From Paracoccus salipaludis (GTDB lineage Bacteria; Pseudomonadota; Alphaproteobacteria; Rhodobacterales; Rhodobacteraceae): a stretch of DNA of 64,000 bases. Both the position numbers and the translations under genes were made by a program. The notes beneath the pieces are model-generated. The model did no database searches. It was not told the DNA's origin and saw only the letters and a list, made by a program, of their open reading frames with translations. Position 1 is the first letter of the stretch. Each line of letters starts with the position of its first letter. The DNA lies in the NCBI RefSeq assembly GCF_002287065.1, contig NZ_NSJZ01000011.1, positions 31,676-95,675 of the forward strand, read 5' to 3'. This document shows positions 10,019 to 18,246 of the stretch, piece after piece.

Positions 10019-11269
10019 TCAGGCAACCAGGCGGGTGCCGTCGTGGCCGGCGATCGTCACATCCAGCAGCGTGCCCTCGGGCAGGTCGCGGGCAAAGGAC
10101 ACCTCGGTGAACTGCTCGGTCCGGCCGATGCGGGGGCCTTCGGTCAGGACGCGGTGGGTGCGGCCGACCTGCGCGGCCAGATGGGCGGTCAGCGCCGCCT
10201 CGCCCACCGCCCGCAGGCGCGCGGCGCGGTCCTTGATGGCGGGGCCGGGGACGCGGGGCATCCGCGCGGCCGGGGTGCCCTGGCGGGCGCTGTAGGGGAA
10301 GACGTGCAGGAAGGTCAGGCCGCAGTCCTGAACCAGCTTCACCGAGTTCTCGAAATGCACCTCGGTTTCCGTCGGAAAGCCCGCGATGATGTCGGCGCCG
10401 AAGACGATGCCGGGCCGCAGGCGGCGGGCTTCCTCGCAGAAAGCGATGGCATCGTCGCGCAGGTGCCGGCGTTTCATGCGCTTGAGGATCAGGTCGTCGC
10501 CGTGCTGCAGGCTCAGGTGCAGGTGCGGCATCAGGCGCGGCTCGGTGGCGATCGCCTCCATCAGTTCGGGGTCGGCCTCGATCGAATCGATCGAGGAGAT
10601 CCGAAGGCGCGGCAGGTCGGGCACCATCTTCAGGATGCGCCGCACGAGGTTGCCCAGCCGCGGCTGCCCCGGCAGGTCCGCGCCCCACGAGGTCAGGTCC
10701 ACGCCGGTCAGCACGACCTCGTTGAAGCCCCGGTCGCGCAGCCGCCTGATCTGGTCCACGACCACGCCGGCGGGGACGGACCGCGAGTTCCCCCGGCCGT
10801 AGGGGATGATGCAGAAGGTGCAGCGGTGGTCGCAGCCGTTCTGGACCTGCACATAGGCGCGGTGGCGGCCGAAGCCGTCGATCAGGTGGCCCGCCGTCTC
10901 GCGCACCGACATGATGTCGTCCACCATCACCCGTTCCGTGCCATAGTCGGGCGCGGCGAGGCTGGCCCATGTCGCGGGCTGCATCTTCTCGTGGTTGCCG
11001 ACGACCCGGGCGACCTCGGGCATGGCGGCGAAGGTCTCGGGTTCTGTCTGGGCGGCGCAGCCGGTGACGATGATCGGCGCGCCGGGGTTTTCCCGCGCAA
11101 GACGGCGGATTTCCTGCCGCGCCTTGCGGACCGCCTCGGCGGTGACGGCGCAGGTGTTGACGATCACCGCGCCGCTGAGCCCCGCGGCCTCGGCCATCTC
11201 GGCCATGGCCTCGGACTCGTACGCATTGAGCCGGCAGCCCAGCGTGGCGAAGATCGGGGGCGCTCTCAT
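10019..11269 (-). CDS. mtaB: tRNA (ms2t6A37) methylthiotransferase MtaB
   Basis: The 416-residue radical-SAM enzyme adds a methylthio group to t6A at position 37 of tRNA. It shows the N-terminal MTTase domain ([17 protein letters not shown] with cluster cysteines), the radical SAM motif CDHRCTFC near residue 145, and a C-terminal TRAM-like region with [10 protein letters not shown]. Length and order match MtaB/YqeV rather than MiaB. The stop of dapF overlaps its start by 4 bp (11266-11269), so it is the downstream gene of a dapF-mtaB pair. Confidence 0.93.
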   Translation of the reverse strand: MRAPPIFATLGCRLNAYESEAMAEMAEAAGLSGAVIVNTCAVTAEAVRKARQEIRRLARENPGAPIIVTGCAAQTEPETFAAMPEVARVVGNHEKMQPATWASLAAPDYGTERVMVDDIMSVRETAGHLIDGFGRHRAYVQVQNGCDHRCTFCIIPYGRGNSRSVPAGVVVDQIRRLRDRGFNEVVLTGVDLTSWGADLPGQPRLGNLVRRILKMVPDLPRLRISSIDSIEADPELMEAIATEPRLMPHLHLSLQHGDDLILKRMKRRHLRDDAIAFCEEARRLRPGIVFGADIIAGFPTETEVHFENSVKLVQDCGLTFLHVFPYSARQGTPAARMPRVPGPAIKDRAARLRAVGEAALTAHLAAQVGRTHRVLTEGPRIGRTEQFTEVSFARDLPEGTLLDVTIAGHDGTRLVA

Positions 11270-12102
11270 CGGACGGACTCCAGCCAGTCGGGGGACAGCA
11301 CGCCCTCGAAGACGCGCGCCACGGGGCCGGTCATCCAGACCCCGTCCTCGCGCCAGTCCACGGCCAGCGTGCCGCCGTCGAGGTCCAGCACCACCTTGCG
11401 CCCCGTCAGCCCGCGCCGGTGCGCCGCCACGGCCGTCGCGCAGGCGCCCGAGCCGCAGGCCAGCGTCACGCCCGCGCCGCGTTCCCAGACCCGCATCCGC
11501 AGCCGGTCGGGTCCGGTCAGCGAGGCGAATTCGACATTCGTGCGCTCGGGGAACAGCGCGTCATGCTCGATCCGGGGGCCGAGCGTTTCCAGCGCCACCG
11601 TTCCGGCATCCGGGACGAAGAAGACGCAATGGGGGTTGCCCATGCCGACGGCCGCGGGACCACCTTCCAGCGGCAGGCGGTCCGTGTCCGTCTCATGCGC
11701 CAGCGGCACCTCGTCCCACCGAAGCTGCGGATGGCCCATGTTGACATGGACCCGGCCCTCGCGGCGCTCGGCTTCCAGCATCCCGCGCCGGGTGGAAAAG
11801 CGCAGCCGGTCGCGGCCGAGGTCCGCCATCATCAGCGCGGCCACGCAGCGCGAGGCATTGCCGCAGGCCCCGGCTTCCGAGCCGTCGGCGTTCCAGAACT
11901 CCAGCCGGTAGTCCGCCCCGTCGTCCGGCCGGATCTCGGCCAGTTGGTCGAAGCCCACGCCGCGGTTGCGGTCGCCCAGCGCCCGCGCCAGCGCAGGCGT
12001 CACCCGCCGCCGGGCGGCATCGCGCGAGTCGATGATGACGAAGTCGTTGCCCGCCCCGTGCATCTTCACGAAGCCGAGCCCGGCCGGATTCTGATGTTTC
12101 AT
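11266..12102 (-). CDS. dapF: Diaminopimelate epimerase
   Basis: The 278-residue protein converts LL- to meso-diaminopimelate in lysine and peptidoglycan synthesis. It has [13 protein letters not shown] at the N-terminus and the two catalytic cysteine motifs GACGNASRC and [10 protein letters not shown]. The start at 12102 ([16 protein letters not shown]) fits the family. A longer frame upstream would run into the tRNA region and is rejected. It is paired with mtaB. Confidence 0.95.
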   Translation of the reverse strand: MKHQNPAGLGFVKMHGAGNDFVIIDSRDAARRRVTPALARALGDRNRGVGFDQLAEIRPDDGADYRLEFWNADGSEAGACGNASRCVAALMMADLGRDRLRFSTRRGMLEAERREGRVHVNMGHPQLRWDEVPLAHETDTDRLPLEGGPAAVGMGNPHCVFFVPDAGTVALETLGPRIEHDALFPERTNVEFASLTGPDRLRMRVWERGAGVTLACGSGACATAVAAHRRGLTGRKVVLDLDGGTLAVDWREDGVWMTGPVARVFEGVLSPDWLESVR

Positions 12103-12156
12103 CGCGGCGATATACGCCCGCGACGACGATTCCGCCAGATGGACGGAAATTTGCCC

Positions 12157-12185
12157 TTGACCACCCCCGAAGCCCCCCGTAATGA
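12157..12185 (+). promoter_or_regulatory. Promoter of tRNA-Lys
   Basis: TTGACC at 12157-12162 and TAATGA at 12180-12185 are spaced 17 bp, close to sigma70 consensus. The tRNA begins 13 bp after the -10 box. The assignment is from pattern and position. Confidence 0.55.
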
Positions 12186-12198
12186 GGCGCCCTGTGTT

Positions 12199-12274
12199 GG
12201 GCCCATAGCTCAGTTGGTAGAGCAACTGACTTTTAATCAGTGGGTCACAGGTTCGAATCCTGTTGGGCTCACCA
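12199..12274 (+). tRNA. tRNA-Lys (anticodon TTT)
   Basis: The 76-nt tRNA has an acceptor stem GGGCCCA/TGGGCTC, a D arm (TAGCTCAGTTGGTAGAGCA), an anticodon loop CTTTTAA giving anticodon TTT, a T arm ACAGG-TTCGAAT-CCTGT and an encoded CCA at 12272-12274. It is the integration target of the downstream island, and its 3' end (from 12258) is repeated at 29889-29911. The integrated copy is intact, so the tRNA should still function. Confidence 0.97.
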
Positions 12275-12280
12275 CTGTTT
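12258..12280 (+). repeat. attL (23-bp direct repeat, tRNA 3' end)
   Basis: This 23-bp sequence covers the 3' half of the T stem, the acceptor 3' strand, CCA and 6 further bases. It is identical to 29889-29911. Identity stops on both sides (A versus G upstream, T versus C downstream). Confidence 0.9.
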
Positions 12281-12306
12281 TCATTTTATCGTTTCCTTTC
12301 ATGGGG

Positions 12307-13383
12307 TTATGCACCTGCTTTGTCCAACGGGCGAAGGTGTTGGACATTGTTGCCGGGAAGCAGCGCCAGCGCGCCGGCCGCCAGCTTCACGCGGTTTGCG
12401 GCTTGGACGTAGCGCCGCGCCTCTTGCGGGGTCTTGTGCGCGAGGAAGGCCATGATCTGAAATTCGGAAGCACCCTGATCCGCAAGACGGGTCGCACCAT
12501 ACTTGCGCAGGCCATGCGCGCGGCACTCGCCCGGCAACCCGGCATCGCGGCACTGGTCGGCAAACCAGTTGCCGAAACTCTCGACCGTGTAGGGGTTGCC
12601 GTCGCGGTTCAGGATGAACGTGGCTTGGGTCGGCGGAAGCTGGCGAAGCTCGGCCACAAGCTCGGGCAGGTATTCCAGCGGTAGCTCCACGTCCTGTCCG
12701 GTCTTGATCCTGCGATACCAGATATTGCCGCCCTTGATGTTCATGCGCCCCATCGCTCGCGCGTCCTGACGGGCGGCCCCGGTGCCGATGATGAGTTCAA
12801 GCGCCATCCGCGCATCCGTGCCGCTGGCGTGGTAGTCGCGAAATTGCGCAACCTGCTCATCAGTCCAAGTATGAAAACCGCCCGACTTGATCTTGCGGCG
12901 GTCAACCTGTTCGGTCGGGGAAACGCCGGTAAAGCCAAGCCGTTTGCGCGCATAGGTGTAGATTTCGGACAGTTCCTTGTGCAGGCGATTCGCCGCAGTC
13001 GGTCCGCCTTTCAGATCCATCAGGTGTTCGACATGGTAAGGTTGCAGATCGGACAGGCGCGCGGCCCCGATTTTTTCCCTGATCCAGTCCAGCCGCAGCC
13101 GCTTGTGATAGCGGGTTGATTCGCGCAGCTCGCAGAACGATTTGCTCGACAAGTAATCGGTAATGGTGTGGTCGAAGGTGCCGCGCGAGTGCTGCGACTT
13201 AGGCGGCTCGAACGTGCCCGTGATCGCCGCCTTGTAAGCCTCGACCATTGAGCGCGAAGCCCACGGACCGGGAAGATAGCAGTCGATCTTGCGGCCCTTG
13301 ATTGTCTTGCGAAGGCGGATGCGCTTGCCGCCGCGCGGGTCGTCAACGATGGTCGCACCGGGGAAGGGATTGCGCTTGCTCAT
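12307..13383 (-). CDS. int: Tyrosine-type site-specific integrase
   Basis: The 358-residue phage-type recombinase has a C-terminal catalytic domain with the expected set: Arg205 (GAARQDARAMG), a Lys near 227 (RIKTGQD), His290-x-x-Arg293 (HGLRKYG), His316 (LAHKTPQ) and the nucleophile Tyr325 (RRYVQAAN). Residues about 60-160 look like a SAM-like core-binding domain. The start at 13383 (MSKRNPFPG) overlaps the stop of a 61-codon gene by 4 bp; an upstream start would only read through that gene. It lies beside attL, so it most likely catalysed integration into tRNA-Lys. Confidence 0.93.
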   Translation of the reverse strand: MSKRNPFPGATIVDDPRGGKRIRLRKTIKGRKIDCYLPGPWASRSMVEAYKAAITGTFEPPKSQHSRGTFDHTITDYLSSKSFCELRESTRYHKRLRLDWIREKIGAARLSDLQPYHVEHLMDLKGGPTAANRLHKELSEIYTYARKRLGFTGVSPTEQVDRRKIKSGGFHTWTDEQVAQFRDYHASGTDARMALELIIGTGAARQDARAMGRMNIKGGNIWYRRIKTGQDVELPLEYLPELVAELRQLPPTQATFILNRDGNPYTVESFGNWFADQCRDAGLPGECRAHGLRKYGATRLADQGASEFQIMAFLAHKTPQEARRYVQAANRVKLAAGALALLPGNNVQHLRPLDKAGA

Positions 13384-13565
13384 GCCAGCCCCAGCATCTT
13401 GTCGATTTCGTTGGGGCCGCTGGACGCCGCGCCCGCCGTGATGGTGATTCGCGTTCCGTCCGGTCGCTCGGCCGATACCGTCCAATGCTCGATGTTGGCC
13501 TCGCGCATTACTTGCGCGTAGCCTGCCAACTCGTTCTTGGGGATGGTGACGGGACGGGCGGCCAT
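13380..13565 (-). CDS. Small hypothetical protein upstream of integrase
   Basis: The 61-residue protein (MAARPVTIPKNELAGYAQVM...) overlaps the integrase start by 4 bp (13380-13383). The tight coupling argues that it is real and co-expressed with int. It has no signal peptide or membrane helix and I do not recognise a family. An accessory role in excision or integrase regulation is only a guess from position. Confidence 0.6.
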   Translation of the reverse strand: MAARPVTIPKNELAGYAQVMREANIEHWTVSAERPDGTRITITAGAASSGPNEIDKMLGLA

Positions 13566-13568
13566 GCG

Positions 13569-14237
13569 TCAGCCCTCGCCCCGCAGGAACTGCCCCATCT
13601 TCTTGATGGTGCTATCAGTGAAGTAATAGACGCGCGAAAGGTCGCCGTAGCCCTTGCGCTCGAACTCGCGCTGATACCGCTCGGCCCACGCCATGATGTC
13701 GTCGCCTTCCTGGGGACCGGCGTTGTAGTGATGTTCTTCGTTGAACTTCCCGCCAACAAAAAGGCGAATAACCGCCTGCGGCGACGGCCCGTGTAGTCTA
13801 AACTCCGCCTGATATAGCTGCGGAATCACTCGGCCCTGAACTTCCTTTTTCGGCAATGCGTCGTAAGCGTTTTTGAACTCGCCAGCGGCCGCGCTTGCGA
13901 CAAAGGCGTTCAAGGCTTGGCCAAACGTGTGATTCTCGGGCAGAGCCTGCACAGTGGGCAGCGAGAACCCCTCCAGCCCCCACTTGCGAGCGGGGTTGCC
14001 GGAAAGGTGAGCATAGGTCCGCACCGTTTCGGCTGTCTCCCTGATGATCGCGCCGCTTGCGGCCCCGATGAGCAGGTTGGTTACGTCACCGGAATCCATC
14101 TTCGCGGCGCTTCGTCCCCGGCCGCCCTTCGCGCGCAGGCCGTTCGCGGCAAGTTCTCGGTCAATCTGCGTCAGCGTGATCTCGGGCACTCCCAAGGCGG
14201 CTGCCGCCTGCTTCACCATCTCGCCGGGAGTAGTCAT
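13569..14237 (-). CDS. Hypothetical island protein, first gene of integrase operon
   Basis: The 222-residue soluble protein is not recognised. Residues about 5-35 (VKQAAAALGVPEITLTQIDRELAANG) could form a helix-turn-helix-like N-terminal segment. There is no signal peptide. The start at 14237 follows a GGAGG ribosome site 7 bp upstream; a longer form adding 12 residues is less likely. It is separated from the 61-codon gene by 3 bp, so the operon runs this gene, the small gene, int. Regulation of excision is possible but unsupported. Confidence 0.65.
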   Translation of the reverse strand: MTTPGEMVKQAAAALGVPEITLTQIDRELAANGLRAKGGRGRSAAKMDSGDVTNLLIGAASGAIIRETAETVRTYAHLSGNPARKWGLEGFSLPTVQALPENHTFGQALNAFVASAAAGEFKNAYDALPKKEVQGRVIPQLYQAEFRLHGPSPQAVIRLFVGGKFNEEHHYNAGPQEGDDIMAWAERYQREFERKGYGDLSRVYYFTDSTIKKMGQFLRGEG

Positions 14238-14263
14238 GTTGTGCCTCCGAAGCCCTCCATTGG

Positions 14264-14292
14264 TATATTCCACAAATGACGCGGCATTGCAA
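14264..14292 (-). promoter_or_regulatory. Promoter of the integrase operon
   Basis: Reading the minus strand, TTGCAA (14292-14287) and AATATA (14269-14264) are spaced exactly 17 bp, about 26 bp before the start at 14237. The region is AT-rich against a GC-rich background. Confidence 0.4.
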
Positions 14293-14425
14293 CCCCATTT
14301 GCTTTTTTTCCGAAAGAAGCTGGTGGCAAGCTTGTTTCAGGCCGAAGCCGCAAGCTATCGTCCTAGAGGTCTTCGGACTCGTTCCAGTGAGCCGCACCCC
14401 TGCCAGTAACCGATGAGGCAATCCT

Positions 14426-14713
14426 ATGGCTGCAAAATCGCTCTCATACTCCACTCGGGTTTATGTCAAAAACCCCGGCGGCGCCTACGATCCTGCCCCA
14501 CTGCATGAGTTTGATCTCCATGAGATGGATCATCCGCCCGCCTTCATGCCGGGTGATACTCTCTGTTCATGGTCCCAGCTGTCAGGTGAGACTAAGGGGC
14601 GGAATCACTATTACAGGGTGATCGAGCGACTACTGCGCGTTGAGGCGAACGGCTTTGACGTGTTCATTTTGGTTGAGGAAGTCGAACCGGGCTGGACCTC
14701 CACCTTCGACTGA
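14426..14713 (+). CDS. Hypothetical protein, the one plus-strand gene of the satellite
   Basis: The 95-residue protein (MAAKSLSYSTRVYVKNPGG ... VEPGWTSTFD) is acidic and soluble, with many aromatic residues. No family is recognised. Its codon and base use is visibly less GC-rich than the flanking head genes, and it alone faces the opposite way, sitting between the integrase operon and the portal gene. Those traits suggest accessory cargo acquired separately. A weak purine-rich site (GAGGC) lies about 8 bp before the ATG. Confidence 0.55.
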   Translation: MAAKSLSYSTRVYVKNPGGAYDPAPLHEFDLHEMDHPPAFMPGDTLCSWSQLSGETKGRNHYYRVIERLLRVEANGFDVFILVEEVEPGWTSTFD

Positions 14714-15022
14714 TCCGAAGTGTTAACGTCGGCAAGTGGCACTTCCCGCTACGGTCCGCCCCACGCGCCCGCGCGCAAACAGTTCGGGGCCGGCCGCAAC
14801 ATCCCGCTGCAACCGGCCCCTGCCCTGACGCGGGCGATGCGCTTACACGCGCTGCGGATGGCCCCGGTTACTAGTCGTGCCAGCCTGCGCCGCGCCCCCG
14901 AAGGATAAGCAAGGGCCGCGCCTTGACGGGGTTCTTCGCCATGTCGAAGCGGGACACTCACCGTCTAGTCCCAGGCGATAGGCGGGAAAGATAACCGCCG
15001 GGCACGCCCGCGCCCTGTCTCG
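14714..15022. other. Non-coding gap between the plus-strand gene and portal
   Basis: About 309 bp with no credible gene. Frames here are short and unlike proteins. The region is GC-rich with scattered short dyads. It lies downstream of the portal stop (minus strand) and of the plus-strand gene, so it may hold terminators or a packaging signal, but I see no clear hairpin with a T-run. Confidence 0.4.
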
Positions 15023-16114
15023 TCAGTCCTGCCAGTCCACGAATTGCAGCGCGTCTTGCAGGGTGGTGCCGTCCAGCCCGGCCTCCTTGGCCGTGGCATA
15101 GGCTTGCAGCATCGCGCCGAACGCCCGCGCCTTGCCGCCGTGATCGAAGGCTTGCATCGGCCGCACCACGTCCAGCTTGACCGGCTGCCCGAGCTTCGCC
15201 GTGGCCTCGTCCGCGACCAGCATCGCCATCGGTTGCAGGACCAGTTGCGCGAGGTGTCGTTGCGCCTCTCGGACCATCGGTCCGGTCGTGCTGCGGTTCA
15301 GCAGCCCAGGCAGGACGCCGTAGCTCATCAGGATCGCGTCTCGCGCGGCCTCCAGCGTCTCGGTGGTCATGGCCCGTTGCAGGTCAGGGGTCAGGCCCTC
15401 GGGCCGCTGGCCGAGCTGCGGGTGCATTCCGGCTGCGACCTGTTGAGCCACGCCCTCGATGACGAGGGTGGCCCCCCTGCGGCCCCGGAAGGCGGATCGC
15501 ATCGCGGCCATGTCCTCGCTGGACCCTTCGGGCAATGGCACGATCTGCGACCCCAAGGGGGCGTCCCGATACACGTCGCGCAAGGCGCCCTCGACCTCTT
15601 GCAGCAGCTCGGCCGAGAGGGACGCCCGGTGAAGGGGTGCGGTCCCGGCCCAGGGCGTCACCGCCGACGATCCGATGCGGACGTGAAGAACCTCGCCCGC
15701 AAGCACCGTCTGGGACGTGCCGCCGCCGATCTCCGACACGCTCACGCGATAGGCGCGCGGCTCGCCATGCAGGGTTTTCACGTCCCAATCGGTGACGGGC
15801 ACCAGCCGGTCGCGGATCAGGAACACCGCCTCACCCCGCAAAGCCAGTGCGCGGGCCATCATCGCCAGCGTCCGCCGGTCCAACATGTCGGTGCCCTTCA
15901 CGTCCGCCAGGGTGAAGCCGCTTTCCCAGAGGAACACGCAGGATTGCACCGTCGCCGTCAGCTCGGCCACGTTGGACCGCCCCGACAGCCATTCATGACG
16001 GGCCGCGACCAGATCGGCCGTGTAGCCCATCGCCACGGCGCGGGTTTCGACCTCGTTTCGCGCGGGAACGGGGTTCCGCCGGAAAAAGCTCATCAGCCCC
16101 ATCATGCCCTCCAT
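15023..16114 (-). CDS. Phage portal protein (HK97 type)
   Basis: The 363-residue protein opens MGLMSFFRRNPVPA and carries ELTATVQSCVFLWESGFTLADV near residue 50 and the C-terminal block ILMSYGVLPGLLNRSTTGPMVREAQR, typical of HK97-family portals, which form the dodecameric DNA channel at the head vertex. It overlaps the protease gene by 13 bp. It is somewhat shorter than many tailed-phage portals (about 390-430 aa). It is the last gene in transcription order of the head module. Confidence 0.85.
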   Translation of the reverse strand: MEGMMGLMSFFRRNPVPARNEVETRAVAMGYTADLVAARHEWLSGRSNVAELTATVQSCVFLWESGFTLADVKGTDMLDRRTLAMMARALALRGEAVFLIRDRLVPVTDWDVKTLHGEPRAYRVSVSEIGGGTSQTVLAGEVLHVRIGSSAVTPWAGTAPLHRASLSAELLQEVEGALRDVYRDAPLGSQIVPLPEGSSEDMAAMRSAFRGRRGATLVIEGVAQQVAAGMHPQLGQRPEGLTPDLQRAMTTETLEAARDAILMSYGVLPGLLNRSTTGPMVREAQRHLAQLVLQPMAMLVADEATAKLGQPVKLDVVRPMQAFDHGGKARAFGAMLQAYATAKEAGLDGTTLQDALQFVDWQD

Positions 16115-16656
16115 CGGTTGAGCGCATAGACGGGGACGCGAACCGGCTGGCGGTCCTGATGCGTCTCCCAGGCCCGCGCCTCGATCTGCGCTTGGCTGTA
16201 AGCAGGCCGCGTCACCGTGCTGACCTCGAACAGTTCGGCCGCCGTGATCGTCCGCAGGACGCCTGCGCCCCGTTGCTCGATCCGCTCGCCGCCACGGGGA
16301 ACACGGAAGCCGGGGCTAAGCCCTTTTATCAGGCCAGCCCGATAAGCCGCCAGGAAGTCCCGCGCCCAGGTGGTGCCTTCCTCGATCTCGGCTTCCACGG
16401 TCAAGGCGTCATCGCCATCGGTCAGCCGCAGGTTGCCCGCCGACCGGGACGCCAGCGGCCGGTCGTAGCTGTGACCGGCCAGCAGGTGGATATCCTCGCC
16501 CGCCTCGATCCGGGCGGCGAAGGCGCGGGGGGCGATCCGCTCGAACCGCCCCGGCGCGATTTCCGCCTCGGCCCCATAAGGGAACGTGGCGTGAAGGCGG
16601 GTGGTCCCGCCCTCGGCTCGCAGCTCCAGGCTGCCGTTGTGACCGCCCCAGAGCAT
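16102..16656 (-). CDS. Phage prohead protease (HK97 type)
   Basis: The 184-residue protein matches the HK97 maturation protease: an early strand with ATFPYGAEAEIAPGRFERIAPRAF, a catalytic-region histidine in LLAGHSYDRPLASR, and the serine block GLIKGLSPGFRVP. The family processes scaffold and capsid during head assembly. The start abuts the capsid gene stop (1-bp overlap at 16656), and the 3' end overlaps portal by 13 bp. Confidence 0.88.
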   Translation of the reverse strand: MLWGGHNGSLELRAEGGTTRLHATFPYGAEAEIAPGRFERIAPRAFAARIEAGEDIHLLAGHSYDRPLASRSAGNLRLTDGDDALTVEAEIEEGTTWARDFLAAYRAGLIKGLSPGFRVPRGGERIEQRGAGVLRTITAAELFEVSTVTRPAYSQAQIEARAWETHQDRQPVRVPVYALNRWRA

Positions 16657-17906
16657 CAGGGTTCACCGATGCCCGTGAGGATCGCCAGTTGCGACCCGCG
16701 CGCCACGGCCACATCTGCCGTCATCAGCGCCGTGAGCCGCAGGGTGCCCGACTGCGCGTCCGAGTAAGGATCGCGGATCAGGTCCAGCCCGCCCCAGATG
16801 CCGACATAAAACGGGGCAATCCCGCCCGTGTTCGTCGTCAGCACCGCCGTGCCCTCGGGCAGCGTCGGGGCCAGGGCGATCTGGCCGGCGGGAACGTGCT
16901 TCACCAGCCGGTCCCACTGCGACACGGCCGTGCCCGCGATCAGCGCGTCATCCAGGTCCGCCCAGATCGCCGGATCGAAGGCCATCCGAATGTCGCCCGG
17001 CGACTTGACCAGGTTGCCGTCCATGAAGGCCACCGCCGCCGCGCGGAACGCCGCCCAGCTTGCCGCAGCCCCCACGGCCGTCTCGGTGATGCCGTAGGTA
17101 TCCGCCCCGGTGATGATGCCCAAAGGCTCGCCGTTGGCCCCGCTGCCCATCAGGATCGCGCGGTCCAGCTCGGTCTGCACCGCCGCGTTCATGTCGCGCC
17201 GGATCGCCGCTTCCAGACCGTCGCCCGCCTGCTTGAGCGCCTTGCGGGTGATCCGCATGTGAACGCCAAGGGTGTGATCCGGCTCCAGCATCCGCTCCGC
17301 GAAGTCGAACGGCTGCGGACCCGGCACGTTGGCCCCTTCGGTCGGTGCCCATCCGGCAATCGCGCCCGCCGTGGCGACGGGAATGGCGACCGCCCCGGAC
17401 GTGATGTTGATGACCTCGCCGCCGAGGCGGGACGCCACGCTGGCCGGGAAGATGCGGTCGATCAGCGGCCGGATCGTGACGGGCTTCGGCACGTCCGCGC
17501 TCGTGGTGGTGCCCGCGACCAGCTCGCGCTGTTCCAGCGCCGCCAGCGGAATGGGATAGCCGCGATAGCCGCCATGGCTCCGCATCTCGGACACGATCTC
17601 GGCCGTCTGGCCCGACAGGCTGCGGCCTTCCTCCAGCGCGGCGACGATCTGGCGCATCTCGAAGCCTGCGACCAGATCATCCCACTGCCGCCCGGCGCGG
17701 GTGTCCAGGTCGGCCCCGGCCTCGCGCCGCTCGGTGTCCTCGGCGGTCAGGGCGGCCCTGTAGCGGGTTTCGTTGGTGCGATACTCGCCGTCGAGGGCTT
17801 CCATCTGGCGGGTTTCATCCTCGCTCGGATCGGGCTTGCCGACCAGGGCCGAGAGTTGCTGGCGGATTTCGCTTTGCCGCCGGGCGATCTTCACAGAATC
17901 AAGCAT
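16656..17906 (-). CDS. Major capsid protein (HK97 fold)
   Basis: The 416-residue protein begins with a predicted coiled-coil segment (about residues 1-75), like the delta/scaffold domain of HK97 gp5. A HK97-type capsid body follows (for example GAVAIPVATAGAIAGWAPTEGANV near 175 and GIWGGLDLIRDPYSDAQSGT near 380). The length is the usual 380-420. The start overlaps the HNH gene end by 8 bp. No decoration protein gene is nearby. Confidence 0.9.
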   Translation of the reverse strand: MLDSVKIARRQSEIRQQLSALVGKPDPSEDETRQMEALDGEYRTNETRYRAALTAEDTERREAGADLDTRAGRQWDDLVAGFEMRQIVAALEEGRSLSGQTAEIVSEMRSHGGYRGYPIPLAALEQRELVAGTTTSADVPKPVTIRPLIDRIFPASVASRLGGEVINITSGAVAIPVATAGAIAGWAPTEGANVPGPQPFDFAERMLEPDHTLGVHMRITRKALKQAGDGLEAAIRRDMNAAVQTELDRAILMGSGANGEPLGIITGADTYGITETAVGAAASWAAFRAAAVAFMDGNLVKSPGDIRMAFDPAIWADLDDALIAGTAVSQWDRLVKHVPAGQIALAPTLPEGTAVLTTNTGGIAPFYVGIWGGLDLIRDPYSDAQSGTLRLTALMTADVAVARGSQLAILTGIGEP

Positions 17907-18246
17907 TGTGTCCTCGTTTGCTCGATAGGGGATTGGTGTCGGCCGTCAGGTCGTTGACAGCCTTCCGCCAGCCGTGGCGGTCATACGAAGGCGGGGGGTT
18001 CCCGACCTCGATGCGAGTCTTTGCCGAGTGACAGCTAGGACAGCGCATGGCGCAATTTTCCGGGGCATAGGCCAGATCGGGCCGCAGCCGGACGGGCACG
18101 ACATGATCGCACTCCAGGCGGCCCCGGCTCTTGCCGCAGTCCACGCATTTGAAGCCGTCGCGCTCCAGCACAGCCATGCGGACGGATTTCCAGCGCGGGC
18201 CGCGCGTGATGCGCTTGGAGTGGCGGGTGTAGTCTCTCAGGCCCAT
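17899..18246 (-). CDS. HNH endonuclease (phage packaging-associated)
   Basis: The 115-residue protein has two CxxC zinc knuckles (CVDCGK and CPSCHS) around the HNH core LECDHVVPV. HNH proteins next to large terminases assist genome cleavage in cos-type phages. It lies between TerL and capsid and overlaps both (10 bp and 8 bp), so it belongs to the packaging operon. Confidence 0.88.
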   Translation of the reverse strand: MGLRDYTRHSKRITRGPRWKSVRMAVLERDGFKCVDCGKSRGRLECDHVVPVRLRPDLAYAPENCAMRCPSCHSAKTRIEVGNPPPSYDRHGWRKAVNDLTADTNPLSSKRGHNA

